From: Sternotherus odoratus | Taxonomy: Eukaryota > Chordata > Testudines > Kinosternidae | Length of the DNA: 64,000 bases | NCBI GenBank assembly: GCA_032164245.1 | Contig: JAVMKO010000001.1 | Coordinates: 285,951,041-286,015,040 of the forward strand | Direction of reading: 5' to 3' | Shown here: piece by piece, positions 1 to 9,453 of the stretch | Layout: each line of letters opens with the position of its first letter | How positions within the stretch are numbered: position 1 is the stretch's first letter | The notes under the pieces: model-generated | Told to the model about the DNA's origin: nothing | Seen by the model: only the letters and a program-made list of their open reading frames with translations | The model's database searches: none | Program-made: the position numbers and the translations under genes

Positions 1-936
1 GGTACATGCAATAAAAGGTAATTTGAAATAAAATGACTTTCTCAGATCAGCTGATTTTCTGAAGAATTACTCCACCATGAACAGAGCCTAGATCTATGGA
101 CCTCTGTGCCGCAGAAGCTCCAAACCATTATTGTGCTTCCAGCTATTACCACGGGTTCATAGTTAGTTTAGTTTATGGCCCAAATTCTGCCAGAGTTCCG
201 TGCCCAGAACTTCTATCAGTGTTAGCAAGAGATCTGCAAATGAATCAAAAGCAGAACATGTTCCTTAGTTTGCATTTGGGTATTAAGTGATCAGACTTAG
301 AAAGGAAATATTTCCCAACAGTTGTCACCTGGCTGTATCTGGGATGATACAGATATTTCCTATTCGAAGTAAAGTGAGATATTCAGGCAGAAGGAACTGC
401 TATTATTTTTTATTGTGTTACATATATTGTGTATACATATACATACATATATTGTGTTACATACATTTGGCTAGAAAATGGCAATTTTTCTCTGTGGGAA
501 ATTCCCATTTGATTTTTATTTCAGTGGGAAATAACTGAGGCTGGCTGGAGAAAGACAGTTCCTTTTCACAACTACTTGTGATGTCTTGAAATTTGTTTTC
601 ATTACACATTAAAACTCAGAAAATTGTCCCTTAGAAAACTTCATCAAAATCAACACATTGCAGCTTTGACAAAACTGCGTATTTCCACAAAAATACATTT
701 AGTCAAAAATGCGCTGACCAAATCTATAAATAAGTTCTCCTGGGGAAAATATGAAAAAAATTGAGAGTATAGTATATTTGTCCTCACTTTGCTTCTGATT
801 TCCAACAAGCTTGAGTTGGAAAATGGTAAGGAAGTGTGAAAAGTATGTCTTCCCCATCTTTTCCTTCAGCCTGCTTGCTTACAATATTCACTGTTCTCTA
901 ACTGGGGAAAATAGTCAGTGTTACTCGTCTCACTTA
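1..936. other. Non-coding stretch, nothing recognised
   Basis: AT-rich sequence without a recognisable exon, RNA gene or repeat. A short TA/CA-rich run lies at about 418-470. The open frames here are short and have no family resemblance. Confidence 0.6.
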
Positions 937-1179
937 GGGCTGGTCTACACTGGGAGGGGGGATCGACTGAAGATACGGAACTTCAGCTACGTGAATAATG
1001 TAGCTGAAGTCGGCGTATCTTCAGCCGACTTACCTGCCATTCTCATGGCGGCGGTGGTCAGCGGCACACTTCCCCGTCTTTGGGCAAAGGGGCACACTGA
1101 CATGTGAGCCACACTTGCATCTCCATTGAAATAAATGGTCGTTTGGCTGTTGACATTAAAAGCAGCGGAAGCCTTTAGA
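937..1179. mobile_element. MITE fragment, GGGCTGGTCTACACTGGG type
   Basis: It begins with the GGGCTGGTCTACAC terminus typical of turtle fold-back DNA elements. Next comes a self-complementary segment (AACTTCAGCTACGTGAATAA against GTAGCTGAAGTC). The opposite terminus is not clear, so this is probably one arm of a larger palindromic MITE. No transposase is encoded. Confidence 0.55.
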
Positions 1180-1819
1180 GGACATCTACACTACCAAGAA
1201 AAACCCATTGTGCTCAGAGCTTGGGTCAGCTGACCTTTTAACAACACATACAATAAATGGGGCTTGGGCCGTGGGGCTAAAATACCAGCGTAGATGTTTC
1301 TGCTTGGGCTGGGAGCCAGGCTCCGAAACCTGATGAGGGGGAGGGTCTTGGAGCCTGGGCTCCAGACTGGGCTGGAATGTCTACACCAGGGATCGGCAAC
1401 CTTTGGCACGTGGCCCATCAGGGAAAGCCACTGGTGGGTTGAGACGGTTTCTTTACCTGCAGCATCTGCAGGTTTGGCCAATCTCAGCTCCCACTGGCTG
1501 CGGTTCGCCATCCCAGGCCAATGGGGGCTGCGGGAAGCAGCGGCCAGCACATTCCTCAGCCCGCACTGCTTCCTGCAGCCCCCATTGGTGAACCGCGGCT
1601 AGTGGGAGCTGCGATCAGCCAAACCTGTGGAGGCTGCAGGTAAACAAACCGATACGGTCCACCAGCGGATTTTCCTGATGGGCCACGTGCCAAAGGTTGC
1701 CAATCCCTGGTCTACGCTGTTATTTTTAGTCCTGTGGCCTAAGCCCCAAGAACCTGAGTCAATTGACTCTGCTCTGACTCAGTGCCGTGGGTTTTTAGAC
1801 AGATCCATAGTGACGTAGG
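1180..1819. mobile_element. Palindromic MITE, interrupted by a second MITE
   Basis: The left arm (about 1180-1386) carries GACATCTACACT and the GTCAGCTGAC segment. The right arm (about 1710-1819) is its approximate reverse complement (CCTAAGCCCCAAGAACCTGA, GAGTCAATTGACTC). The two arms are separated by the 323-bp element at 1387-1709. The same family occurs at 31882-32996. It is non-autonomous; the superfamily is uncertain and hAT-like is only inferred. Confidence 0.6.
1387..1709. mobile_element. hAT-type MITE with 35-bp inverted termini
   Basis: The left end reads CAGGGATCGGCAACCTTTGG and the right end is its near-perfect reverse complement, with one mismatch in about 35 bases. The flanking 8-mers gtctacac (1379-1386) and gtctacgc (1710-1717) match at 7 of 8 positions. 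An 8-bp TSD is the hAT signature. The body is itself a long palindrome (CCAATGGGGGCTGCGGGAAG and its complement). It inserted into the older MITE at 1180-1819. Confidence 0.85.
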
Positions 1820-1944
1820 CCCAGTACTGACTCTGGTAGTACTTCGCTTGCTGCTCTCTTCCTCCCCGGTCCTTAGCCCTGTGTTACGGAAACACACCCA
1901 TTGTTTCACAGCCATGCCTTAGTCACTCAAGGACAACCACCTTC

Positions 1945-2240
1945 CATGTTGTATTTTCTAACCTTGTTAGCCTACTGTGCAATACTGTGTCAAATGCCTC
2001 TTTCTAATCAAATTAGATTACCTCCACCACACTGCCCTTGTTTGCACTCTCTGTTATCTCCTTGAACAGTCCAGCAGGGCTTGTCAGAAGAGATTTACCC
2101 TTTATAAAACCAGGCTGAATAGCTGTGATCAGCTCATATTTTTCTCGGTGTTTTGTGATACCAGGATTTCTCCTGTATCTCAGATTGGATGTACTAGTCA
2201 GTTGGCTTTTTCATCATCTGGTCTGTTCTTATAATGACGA
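1945..2240 (-). repeat. Possible old CR1-like LINE remnant (antisense)
   Basis: Phrases such as ACTGTGTCAAATGCCT and TTTATAAAACCAGGCTGAAT resemble the antisense reverse transcriptase region of diverged CR1/L3 LINEs. No frame is open and the boundaries are not visible. Confidence 0.3.
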
Positions 2241-2535
2241 GGTCATGTTTGTCTCTCTTTAGAGAACTACTCCAAATATCGGTTACTGAACTAGTGATAC
2301 CTTCTGTCATTCCCTGTAAGCTTCTAAGGAAGTGAATTGCTCAGTATTGGGCCTTGAATGTCTACACTGATTTGATTCAACTGCTCAAGTGGCATCAAGT
2401 GCAATGTTAGGGTTTGAGTTGCCTGCAAAGCACCGAGAGCGCACAATTCCTTTGTTATTAAAGGTGTTTGGCACGTCACCGTGTATTGTATAAAATATGG
2501 CATGCAATCTGTGTTCAGTTTTCAAATCCACATGT

Positions 2536-2600
2536 TGATTTTAAGGTCAGAAGGGACCGCTATCATTATCTAATCATTGAATTTCACCCAGTGACTCCAG
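2536..2600 (-). repeat. CR1 3'-end remnant (antisense)
   Basis: The phrase TTAAGGTCAGAAGGGACC is the antisense 3' terminus shared by many CR1 copies here (compare 11555 and 27696). Only a short diverged piece remains. Confidence 0.4.
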
Positions 2601-3699
2601 CAGTGGAGGGAACTGTTCTTCCCTGCTATGTAAGGCTTCATCATGGCCCTTGAAGTGATTTCATGCTTTACTTTCTGCATGTGAGGAGTTCAACTGAAGT
2701 CAATGGAACTGCTCACATCCCTAAAATTAACCTTGCATGCTTAAGTGCATTACTGAATCTGAGCCCATGTTGAACACTGCGGGGAACTTAATAGGAAATC
2801 CAAATCAGAATTCTGCTTAATGTTTTATAAATCATGATTTACCGGGCCACTCTTTTTTATTAATGTAATGGCCCTATATATTTAACCTCCAGAGCATTCT
2901 TTTTCTTTTCCTTCTTCTATGGTGTAATTATTTTATTCCGGTTCCTTTGCCTGTATTAGTCCACTGCTGAGAGGTTGTGTCACCTTAAGTATCTCTACAG
3001 TTAGCAGAAGTGATACTTTCTGAAAATAAATAAGAATAGCTTCCTGCTATGCATCCCTGAAGGGAAAAAACGATCCGGCATACTGAACACCATTATCTGA
3101 TGGAATTCAGAGGCATATACACCAGGGTATTTAGCCTGGTTGTGGGGACACTATTTGCATATGAACTATTGAAATACCAAGGCTTTACAAAGTAAGTACC
3201 ATCCACTAGATGGCATTAGTACCCTAACCACTCAAGCCTGGGCTGAAACTACTGTGTGGTGCAGATTTTGCAATGCATTATTTATGAAAGAAAATTAACG
3301 TTGAATCTGTGTGTTTTGCCTGAGGCAATATAAGCAGTAAACATGATTTTCACACCAACAGGTAACAAATAGTTTTCTTAACAAATTAGATGAACCGTGA
3401 TGTCTAGTTTCAGATTACTTTGGAGCTTAGTGTCTACAATACATTTCTCTTATATTCAAAATCTCTCTGTTTTACACAGGATAAAATGAAAATGACTAGA
3501 GATATATTGTACTGTGCAAAGCCAGTTAGCACTTTGATGGCAAATGTATTTTAGCTTTTCTTTTTGATTTGTAATAAGCATCTAAATCATGATGCAATTT
3601 TGGCTGCTCTGTGCTACATAACAGTACTTTTGCAGATGACCTTCCATCAGATGATCGGATGCCTTGCAGACACCTCTTAATAAATGAGGTACAGTGGAT

Positions 3700-3850
3700 C
3701 AGTATTGTGATATACCCATTTTACAGATGAAGAAATCAAGGCACAGACAGATGGAGTGACTTGCCCAAATACACACAGCATGTCAGTGGCACAGTTGAGA
3801 AGATAACTCAGGGTTACTGACTCCTGATCCTCTGCTCTGACCATGACATA
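3700..3850 (+). repeat. MIR-like SINE
   Basis: It carries the core phrase CCCATTTTACAGATGAAGAA, followed by GACTTGCCCAAATACACACA and GTCAGTGGCACAG. These are the ordered landmarks of an amniote MIR in sense orientation. Confidence 0.7.
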
Positions 3851-3977
3851 CAATTACTCCCCAGTTCTACATCGCCCCAGACCCTGGTACCAGTGAAAAT
3901 GCAGCAATACAAATTAAGATGTTTTTATTTATCTATCTAATTTTGACTGTAGAGCCAATTATGAGATGAGCTAATGT

Positions 3978-4173
3978 TTCATAGAATAGAATATCAGGGT
4001 TGGAAGGGGCCTTAGGAGATCACTGAGTCCAACTCCCTGCTCAAAGTAGGAACCAATCCCCAATTAAATCATCCAACAGAGTTTTGCCCGATATCCCTAA
4101 ATGGCCCCCTCAAGGATTGAATTCACAACCCTGGGTTTAGCAGGCCAATGATCAAACCCCTGCTTTGCCCCCC
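3978..4173 (-). mobile_element. tRNA-derived SINE with CR1-type tail (tortoise Pol III/SINE type)
   Basis: Read on the minus strand, a Pol III box A-like and box B-like pair (around GGTTGTGAATTCAATCC) lies near 4110-4165. A body follows, then a tail equal to the CR1 3' end (CCAACCCTGATATTCTATTC) at 3978-4005. Sharing the 3' tail with CR1 is the known arrangement of the tortoise SINE and implies CR1-driven mobilisation. Box A is damaged (CCCTGCTTTG on plus). No clear TSD was found. Confidence 0.7.
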
Positions 4174-5407
4174 TCTCCCAAGAGGCCCCACAGCCTGCAC
4201 CTTTCTGTCCCTTCCCCCAAAGACCCCCCCTGCTGCTCATGCCTCTCTCTGCCCCCTTCCCCCGTGGGGCTCTCAGACTGCACTTCTCTACCTCTCAGGG
4301 GCTGAAGAGGCACAACCAGTGAGCGCGGGGGAGGCGGGGGACATGGAGGAAAGCAGTGCAGTGATGACAGGAAGAGGTGGAGTGAGGGCGGGGCCATGGG
4401 TGCCCTTTCGGTGGTGGCACTCCAGAGGTGGCTTAGCCTCCCCTCACCTATTATACCCACCACCCATGATTAGAACAGCTTCTCTGCTTGAAAAGATTTG
4501 AAGGAATGTTTTAGTAATTGTATTGTCTGGTTGTTTCTTTGTGAAAAGTTTTAAAGTGCAATACATCAGGCACCAAATGGATTTGCGATACAAGTGGTAT
4601 CCATTCAGCATTCTTATACACTATTGTACTTAAACAGACCTGGAGTTTAAAGGACAATATTTTAACAATGTATTATACCGGGTGCTAGTAATGCCTTTAT
4701 TACATTCAGACATGCCTTTCCAAAATCCTTTTGGGGTGAATCTTTCCATGCTTGAACTCAGCCTGAAGGTGAATTTTCTTTTGAAAGTTTGGCCAAAACT
4801 GCAGTTGTGTATGAGCTGTGGGGGGAAAAAGTGGGACTTATTCCCATTTGAAGGAAAAATTGTAATATTTTGCTTATTATAAATAAAAAATGAAACCTGA
4901 AAGTTGGCCTATAAACAGTCCTCAATCAGAAGATTGTGCTTTGCTAAGTGGCTGAAAATTAGCAGTGCACATAAAAAGGCAACACTTGGAGACATTTGAA
5001 AATGCCACCAGGTGCCCAGACAGTAGAAAACTTGCTCAATGTTTAAATTCTGATGTTAGCTGTAGATACATTGTGCTTCCATCTTAACCAACAAACTTGG
5101 GACTTCTGGAGCTGCAAGCATAAATCGTCATTGCTTAAGCTAAACAGCTAAGAAGTCTAGCAGGCAGATGCAAGAGATTCACATGCTTGGTGGATCTGGC
5201 GCAGAGGGTGATATATAAAACACAATGGCCAATAGGTTGCACGTGTAGGTGCAGTTAGGGAGCCATCCTTCAAAACAGTCGGACTCCTTGTTTGAGTCAA
5301 GTTAGGCAGATGTGTAAGTGTTTGTAGCATTGGGGCTGTGGAGGGGCCACAGAACTGAGTCTATGTGTTACTACTCCTGGACATTATAAAGTAATTAAAG
5401 CTGAACA
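4174..5407. other. Non-coding stretch; GC-rich to 4450, then unique
   Basis: Positions 4174-4450 are C-rich then G-rich, without a recognisable family; this may be a decayed MITE. The remainder is AT-rich. No exon or RNA gene was recognised. Confidence 0.5.
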
Positions 5408-6410
5408 TAACAAAACATGAGAACATAAGAATGGCCATTCTGGGCTAGACCAATGGTCCAGCTAGCTCAGTATCCTGTCCTTTGACAGTGGCCAGTGCCA
5501 GATGCTTCAGAGAGAATGAACAGAACAGAGCAACTGAGTGATCCATCCCCTATCGTCTAGTCCCAGCTTCCAGCAGTCAGAGGCTTAGGGACACCCAGAC
5601 CAGGGTCTTGCATCCCTGACTATCTTGTCTAATAGCCATTGATGGACCTATCCTCCTATACCTAATTTTTTTTAACCCAGTTATATTTTTGGCCTTCAAA
5701 ACATTCCTTGGCAATGAGTTCCACGGATTAACTGTGTGCATTGGGTGAAGAAATACTCCTTTTGGCTTGTTTTAAATCTGCTGTTTGTTAATTTTATTGG
5801 GTGACCCCTTTTTCTTGTGTTTTGTGAAGGGGTAATTAAAACTTCTCTATTCACTTTCTCTACACCAGTCATGAGACTTCTATTATTTTGCCCCCTTAGT
5901 CATCTCTTTTCTAAGATGCACAGTCCCAGTGTTTTTAATCTCTCCTCGTATGAAAGCTGTTCTAAACACCTAATCATGTTTGCTGCCCTTCTCTGTACTT
6001 TTTCCAATTCTAATGTATGTTTTTTGGGGTTTTTTGAGATATGGTGGCCAGAACTGGACACAGTATTCAAGGAGTGGGTGAACCAGAGATTTAAATAGGG
6101 GCATTATGATATTTTCTGTCTTATTATCTATCGCTTTCCTAATGCCTCCTAATATTCTGTTAGCTTTTTTGATGCCACTGCAAATTGAGTGGATGTTTTC
6201 AGAGAACTATCCACAATGACTCCAAGATCTTTTTTAAGTGGTAACAGCTAATTTAGATCTCATCATTTTATATGTATAGTTTGGATTGTTTTCTAAAGCA
6301 CATTACTTTGCATTTATCAACACTGAATTTCATCTGCCATTTTGTTACCCTGTCACCCAGTTTTGTGAGATTCCTTTGTCAGCTTTGGACTTAACTATCT
6401 TGAGTAATTT
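5408..6410 (-). mobile_element. CR1 LINE, 5'-truncated, antisense
   Basis: The 3' end lies at the left, with an ACATAAGAA tail and TGGCCATTCTGGGCTAGACC. It is followed by antisense 3' UTR and the C-terminal reverse transcriptase region (TTCCACGGATTAACTGTGTG, TTTCATCTGCCATTTTGTTA). Frames are broken throughout. The subfamily matches the 3' ends at 22500-22733 and 53586-53785. Confidence 0.8.
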
Positions 6411-7010
6411 TGGTGAAATTATTTATAAGTGAACATGTTGAAAGGTTACCTACTTACTTAAAGAAAATGACAGCTTTTAACTTAAGAACTGCTTGTTTTG
6501 AATATAATTACTGCTCTAAGTGCTGTACTTCAGTGAGCTATTAATGGGACACTGTCAAGGTGTCTGTGTTCTAAAATCAGGTTTATAAAACAAAAAAAAA
6601 GGAAAATCCAATATTGATAGAAATATTTCCAACATTTAACTTTTATTTAGAATATTATTTTTAATTCAAATCGTATAAATCTTTTGCCTTGCAATGTTGG
6701 GAGCCCAAGCAGCATTACACACAGTCCTAGTGCATAAGAATCAAGAAGTAAAATTGGCCATAAATGTTCTGTGGCCCTGAACTCCAACTGGATCTGTATA
6801 GGTTGGTCTCCGAGTCCACAGTGAGCCCACTGTCTTCTGTGGGGATGCGTGGGTGCAGGATTGCTATATGCAAGTTTCTGTTGCCAAGGTTAGGGGTGTT
6901 CCATTGTTCAAGCAAAACTGAAAACAAAAAAGGGAAAAATATGAACAAAACCCAACATAGCTGATTATAAAGAAATTTGATTTTGAGTATTCCTTCAGTT
7001 TTATCAGTTA
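6411..7010. other. Non-coding stretch, nothing recognised
   Basis: AT-rich sequence with an A9 run near 6592. No repeat or gene was recognised. Confidence 0.5.
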
Positions 7011-7624
7011 CTAGCAAAAATACCTGGTGTTGCTTGGGGTATTTGTAATTGGAAACTGGGATGTAAAAAGACTACAATGTTTTTTATTAATGCAAATTTT
7101 GTTCAGAAGTCTCATTTTGTCTAATTAATTTCATTCTCTTGCATTTAGATGTGGGGGGGAGGGGGGAGAGAGCTGAGCGAGTGCAGGGGCCATTGGAGGA
7201 GGTGAGGGGTGAGAGAGCAGAGCGAGTTGGGGGGCATTGGAGGGGGGAGGGGGGAAAGAGCTGAGCGAGTGGGGGGGGTGTTGGAGGGGGGGAGAGAGAG
7301 CTGAGCGAGTGGGGGGCCCTTGGAGAGGGGAGGGGGAAGAGAGATGAGCGCATGCGGGATCCGTTGGAGGGGGTATTATTCATCATAACTATGTCACAGA
7401 GAACAGCAGGTGTTAACCTGCTGCCCAGCTGATGTTAATGGGCTTTAAAGAATTTCACCCCTAGGGGGTGTCAGAGGTGAGATTTTAAAAATTTTCGATT
7501 CTTACTCTGATTAGGACCCTAAAGCCTATAACTGTACCAAATTTCAAGTCTCTAGCTCAAACGGTGTGGCAGGAGTAAGCAAACATACATACATGCATGC
7601 ATACACCATTTGACTTTTATATAT
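7011..7624 (+). mobile_element. Unclassified repeat, ACTAGC...TATATATAGAT family, copy 1
   Basis: The head CTAGCAAAAATACCTGGTGT and the tail CACCATTTGACTTTTATATA match the copies at 43864 and 57573. The conserved 3' half contains CATAACTATGTCACAGAGAA, TTTCACCCCTAGGGG, TACCAAATTTCAAGTCTCTA and a CATA-rich run. The last bases of the tail (ATAGAT) are displaced to 9454-9459 by the LTR element at 7625-9449. A Penelope-like or other retroelement origin is possible; no coding domain was seen. Confidence 0.7.
7150..7370 (+). repeat. G-rich minisatellite inside copy 1
   Basis: Four to five diverged units of about 50 bp, each with a GGGGAG tract, GAGAGCTGAGCGAGTG and CATTGGAGG. The G-tracts could form quadruplexes on the plus strand. 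The same motif expands independently in the other two copies. Confidence 0.75.
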
Positions 7625-8187
7625 TGTGACAGACCGCTCTCTCACCCCCCTCAGGAACACAGGCAGGAAACCCTTTTTTTGCTCCAAACAGTGCCCTTTA
7701 ATTTACAGTGCAGGACCCTACCACCAATATATACAGGTTAGAACATCTCATTAATATCCAGCTCAACAGCTTATTAATATCCAGCTCATTAATACACAGC
7801 TCTATGGACTCTAGGTAGTCCAGCTAACAGTTAACCCAGCTCTAGGGACTCTAGGTAGTCCAGCTAACAGTTAACCCAGCTCTAGGGACTCTAGGTAGTC
7901 CAGCTAACAGTTAACCCAGCTCTAGGGACTCTAGGTAGTCCAGCTAACATACAAACCCAACTCAGGGTAGCTCAAACAACCCCCCCCCCCCCCCCCCCCC
8001 GGGCTTGCTTCCTGGCAGGCCTTTTATCCCCCAGGAGGAGGCTGCCAGGTGCAACCCATGCAGGTTGATTGGCCTGCAGGCCAGATGGCTAATTAGCCTT
8101 TCCTGCAAGGGAGGTTTGCAGGCTGGTGCTCCCTCTTAAAGGGCCCGCAGGGCTGGCTCAGGCACTCCTGGCCAGCACCCTGCCACA
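7625..8187 (-). repeat. LTR (downstream, 3') of the short LTR element
   Basis: 563 bp. On plus it reads TGTGACAGACCGCTCTCTCA to CACCCTGCCACA. It contains four 40-bp tandem units, a C21 run at 7980-8000 and, on minus, a GGATAAAAGG TATA-like site near 8020. ATTAAA near 7700 could serve as poly(A) signal. Confidence 0.85.
7800..7955. repeat. 40-bp tandem repeat, four units, in LTR
   Basis: Units begin at 7800, 7840, 7880 and 7920 (CTCTAGGGACTCTAGGTAGT...). The sister LTR has five units starting at 9027, 9067, 9107, 9147 and 9187. One unit was therefore gained or lost after insertion, or by template slippage. Confidence 0.9.
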
Positions 8188-8202
8188 CACCTCCCCCCTT
8201 AG
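8188..8202 (-). promoter_or_regulatory. Polypurine tract
   Basis: On minus, CTAAGGGGGGAGGTG directly precedes the downstream LTR (TGTGGCAGGG). This is the position and composition expected of the plus-strand primer of an LTR retrotransposon. Confidence 0.75.
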
Positions 8203-8565
8203 CCTAGCCCCATTGGGCTGGCTCAGACCCTTCCAGCCTCCGCTTAGGTCTAGAAAGGCCCACCCCTGGAGTTAACCACTCAGGGCAGACCAATACTCTG
8301 CGGAGGAGCGTGATGGGGAGGCTGAGTCCACTGCCCCCGGTTGGGACTTCCTCCCCACCCGTACCCGCAGAGTGGGTGCCCCCAAACCCCAGTCCATGGG
8401 CCATCGCCCCAAATCCCGGACCCGTCGTGGTCCGTCTTCTCCCCGAGGTCCCTCTGTCTCCACGTACTTCTGGTCGGGTGCACCGCAGACTTCACTGTCT
8501 CTGGCTGGTGCCTTCTGACTCCGGTATGGACAGTCTCGGGGAGGCTGAGCAAAACTGCTCCAATA

Positions 8566-8799
8566 TCAGGGAGTCCATAATGTCCCCAAGTCCTGGGCCT
8601 CTGCCCACAAGGTACGGAGCAAGACGGAGGGCCCGGGTGGTCCGCTCCCACCCGGCTGTGGTGGCTGCCCTCTCAAAAAGTCCTGCAGTACCTTTACAGC
8701 TCCAACTGAGCCTGCTGCAGCTGGTGGTTTCTGCAAGGCGTGCATGGCCTGCTGGGTCCACTTCTGTTCTTCCACGAGACACTGCAGGGTTCCCTCCAT
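8566..8799 (-). pseudogene. gag-like N-terminal remnant of the LTR element
   Basis: An ATG lies about 30 bases past the primer-binding site, where gag normally begins. It opens a 77-residue Gln-rich frame (starting MEGTLQCLVEEQKWTQQAMH) and then stops. No capsid, nucleocapsid, protease, RT or integrase follows: after this the interior runs on in broken frames to the polypurine tract. A gag origin is inferred from position and composition only. Confidence 0.4.
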
Positions 8800-8830
8800 C
8801 TCGGGGCCACCAGTTGTGTTGCTGGTGTAG

Positions 8831-8850
8831 CGATCCCATCTCCGACACCA
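8831..8850 (-). promoter_or_regulatory. Primer-binding site, tRNA-Leu-like
   Basis: On minus, TGGTGTCGGAGATGGGATCG starts two bases after the upstream LTR. It begins with TGG (complement of tRNA CCA) and resembles the complement of a tRNA-Leu 3' end (TGGTGTCAGAAGTGGGATTC), with a few mismatches. Confidence 0.7.
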
Positions 8851-8852
8851 TA

Positions 8853-9449
8853 TGTGACAGATCGCTCTCTCACCCCGCTCAGGAACACAGGCAGGAACCC
8901 TTTTTTTGCTCCAAACAGTGCCCTTTAATTTACAGTGCAGGACCCTACCACCAATATATACAGGTTAGAACATCTCATTAATATCCAGCTCAACAGCTTA
9001 TTAATATCCAGCTCATTAATACACAGCTCTATGGACTCTAGGTAGTCCAGCTAACAGTTAACACAGCTCTAGGGACTCTAGGTAGTCCAGCTAACAGTTA
9101 ACCCAGCTCTAGGGACTCTAGGTAGTCCAGCTAACAGTTAACCCAGCTCTAGGGACTCTAGGTAGTCCAGCTAACAGTTAACCCAGCTCTAGGGACTCTA
9201 GGTAGTCCAGCTAACATACAAACCCAACTCAGGGTAGCTCAAACAACCACCCCCCCCCCCCTGGGCTTGCTTCCTGGCAGGCCTTTTATCCCCCAGGAGG
9301 AGGCTGCCAGGTGCAACCCATGCAGGTTGATTGGCCTGCAGGCCAGATGGCTAATTAGCCTTTCCTGCAAGGGAGGTTTGCAGGCTGGTGCTCCCTCTTA
9401 AAGGGCCCGCAGGGCTGGCTCAGGCACTCCTGGCCAGCACCCTGCCACA
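8853..9449 (-). repeat. LTR (upstream, 5') of the short LTR element
   Basis: 597 bp, nearly identical to 7625-8187. The main difference is one extra 40-bp unit and a shorter C-run (about 9250-9261). It ends CCTGCCACA at 9449. The low divergence suggests a fairly recent insertion. Confidence 0.85.
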
Positions 9450-9453
9450 ATAT

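Larger units (their letters stand above)
7625..9449 (-). mobile_element. Short non-autonomous LTR retrotransposon (Gypsy-like)
   Basis: Two near-identical LTRs (7625-8187 and 8853-9449) flank only 665 bp of interior. All signals read on the minus strand: LTR termini TGTGGCAGGG...GTCACA, a tRNA-complementary primer site two bases inside the upstream LTR, and a polypurine tract abutting the downstream LTR. It is flanked by the 4-bp duplication ATAT (7621-7624, 9450-9453). Removing the element and one ATAT rebuilds the TTTTATATATATAGAT tail of the host repeat exactly as in its two sister copies. pol is absent, so mobilisation needed enzymes supplied in trans, or the element is an internal deletion. 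Confidence 0.85.

Noticed and set aside
8310..8981. 223-codon plus-strand open frame
   Set aside because: It is antisense to the LTR element interior, whose signals (primer site, polypurine tract, poly(A)) are all on minus.
7800..9225. CRISPR-like array
   Set aside because: The 40-bp units are directly adjacent without spacers and lie inside LTRs of a eukaryotic element.
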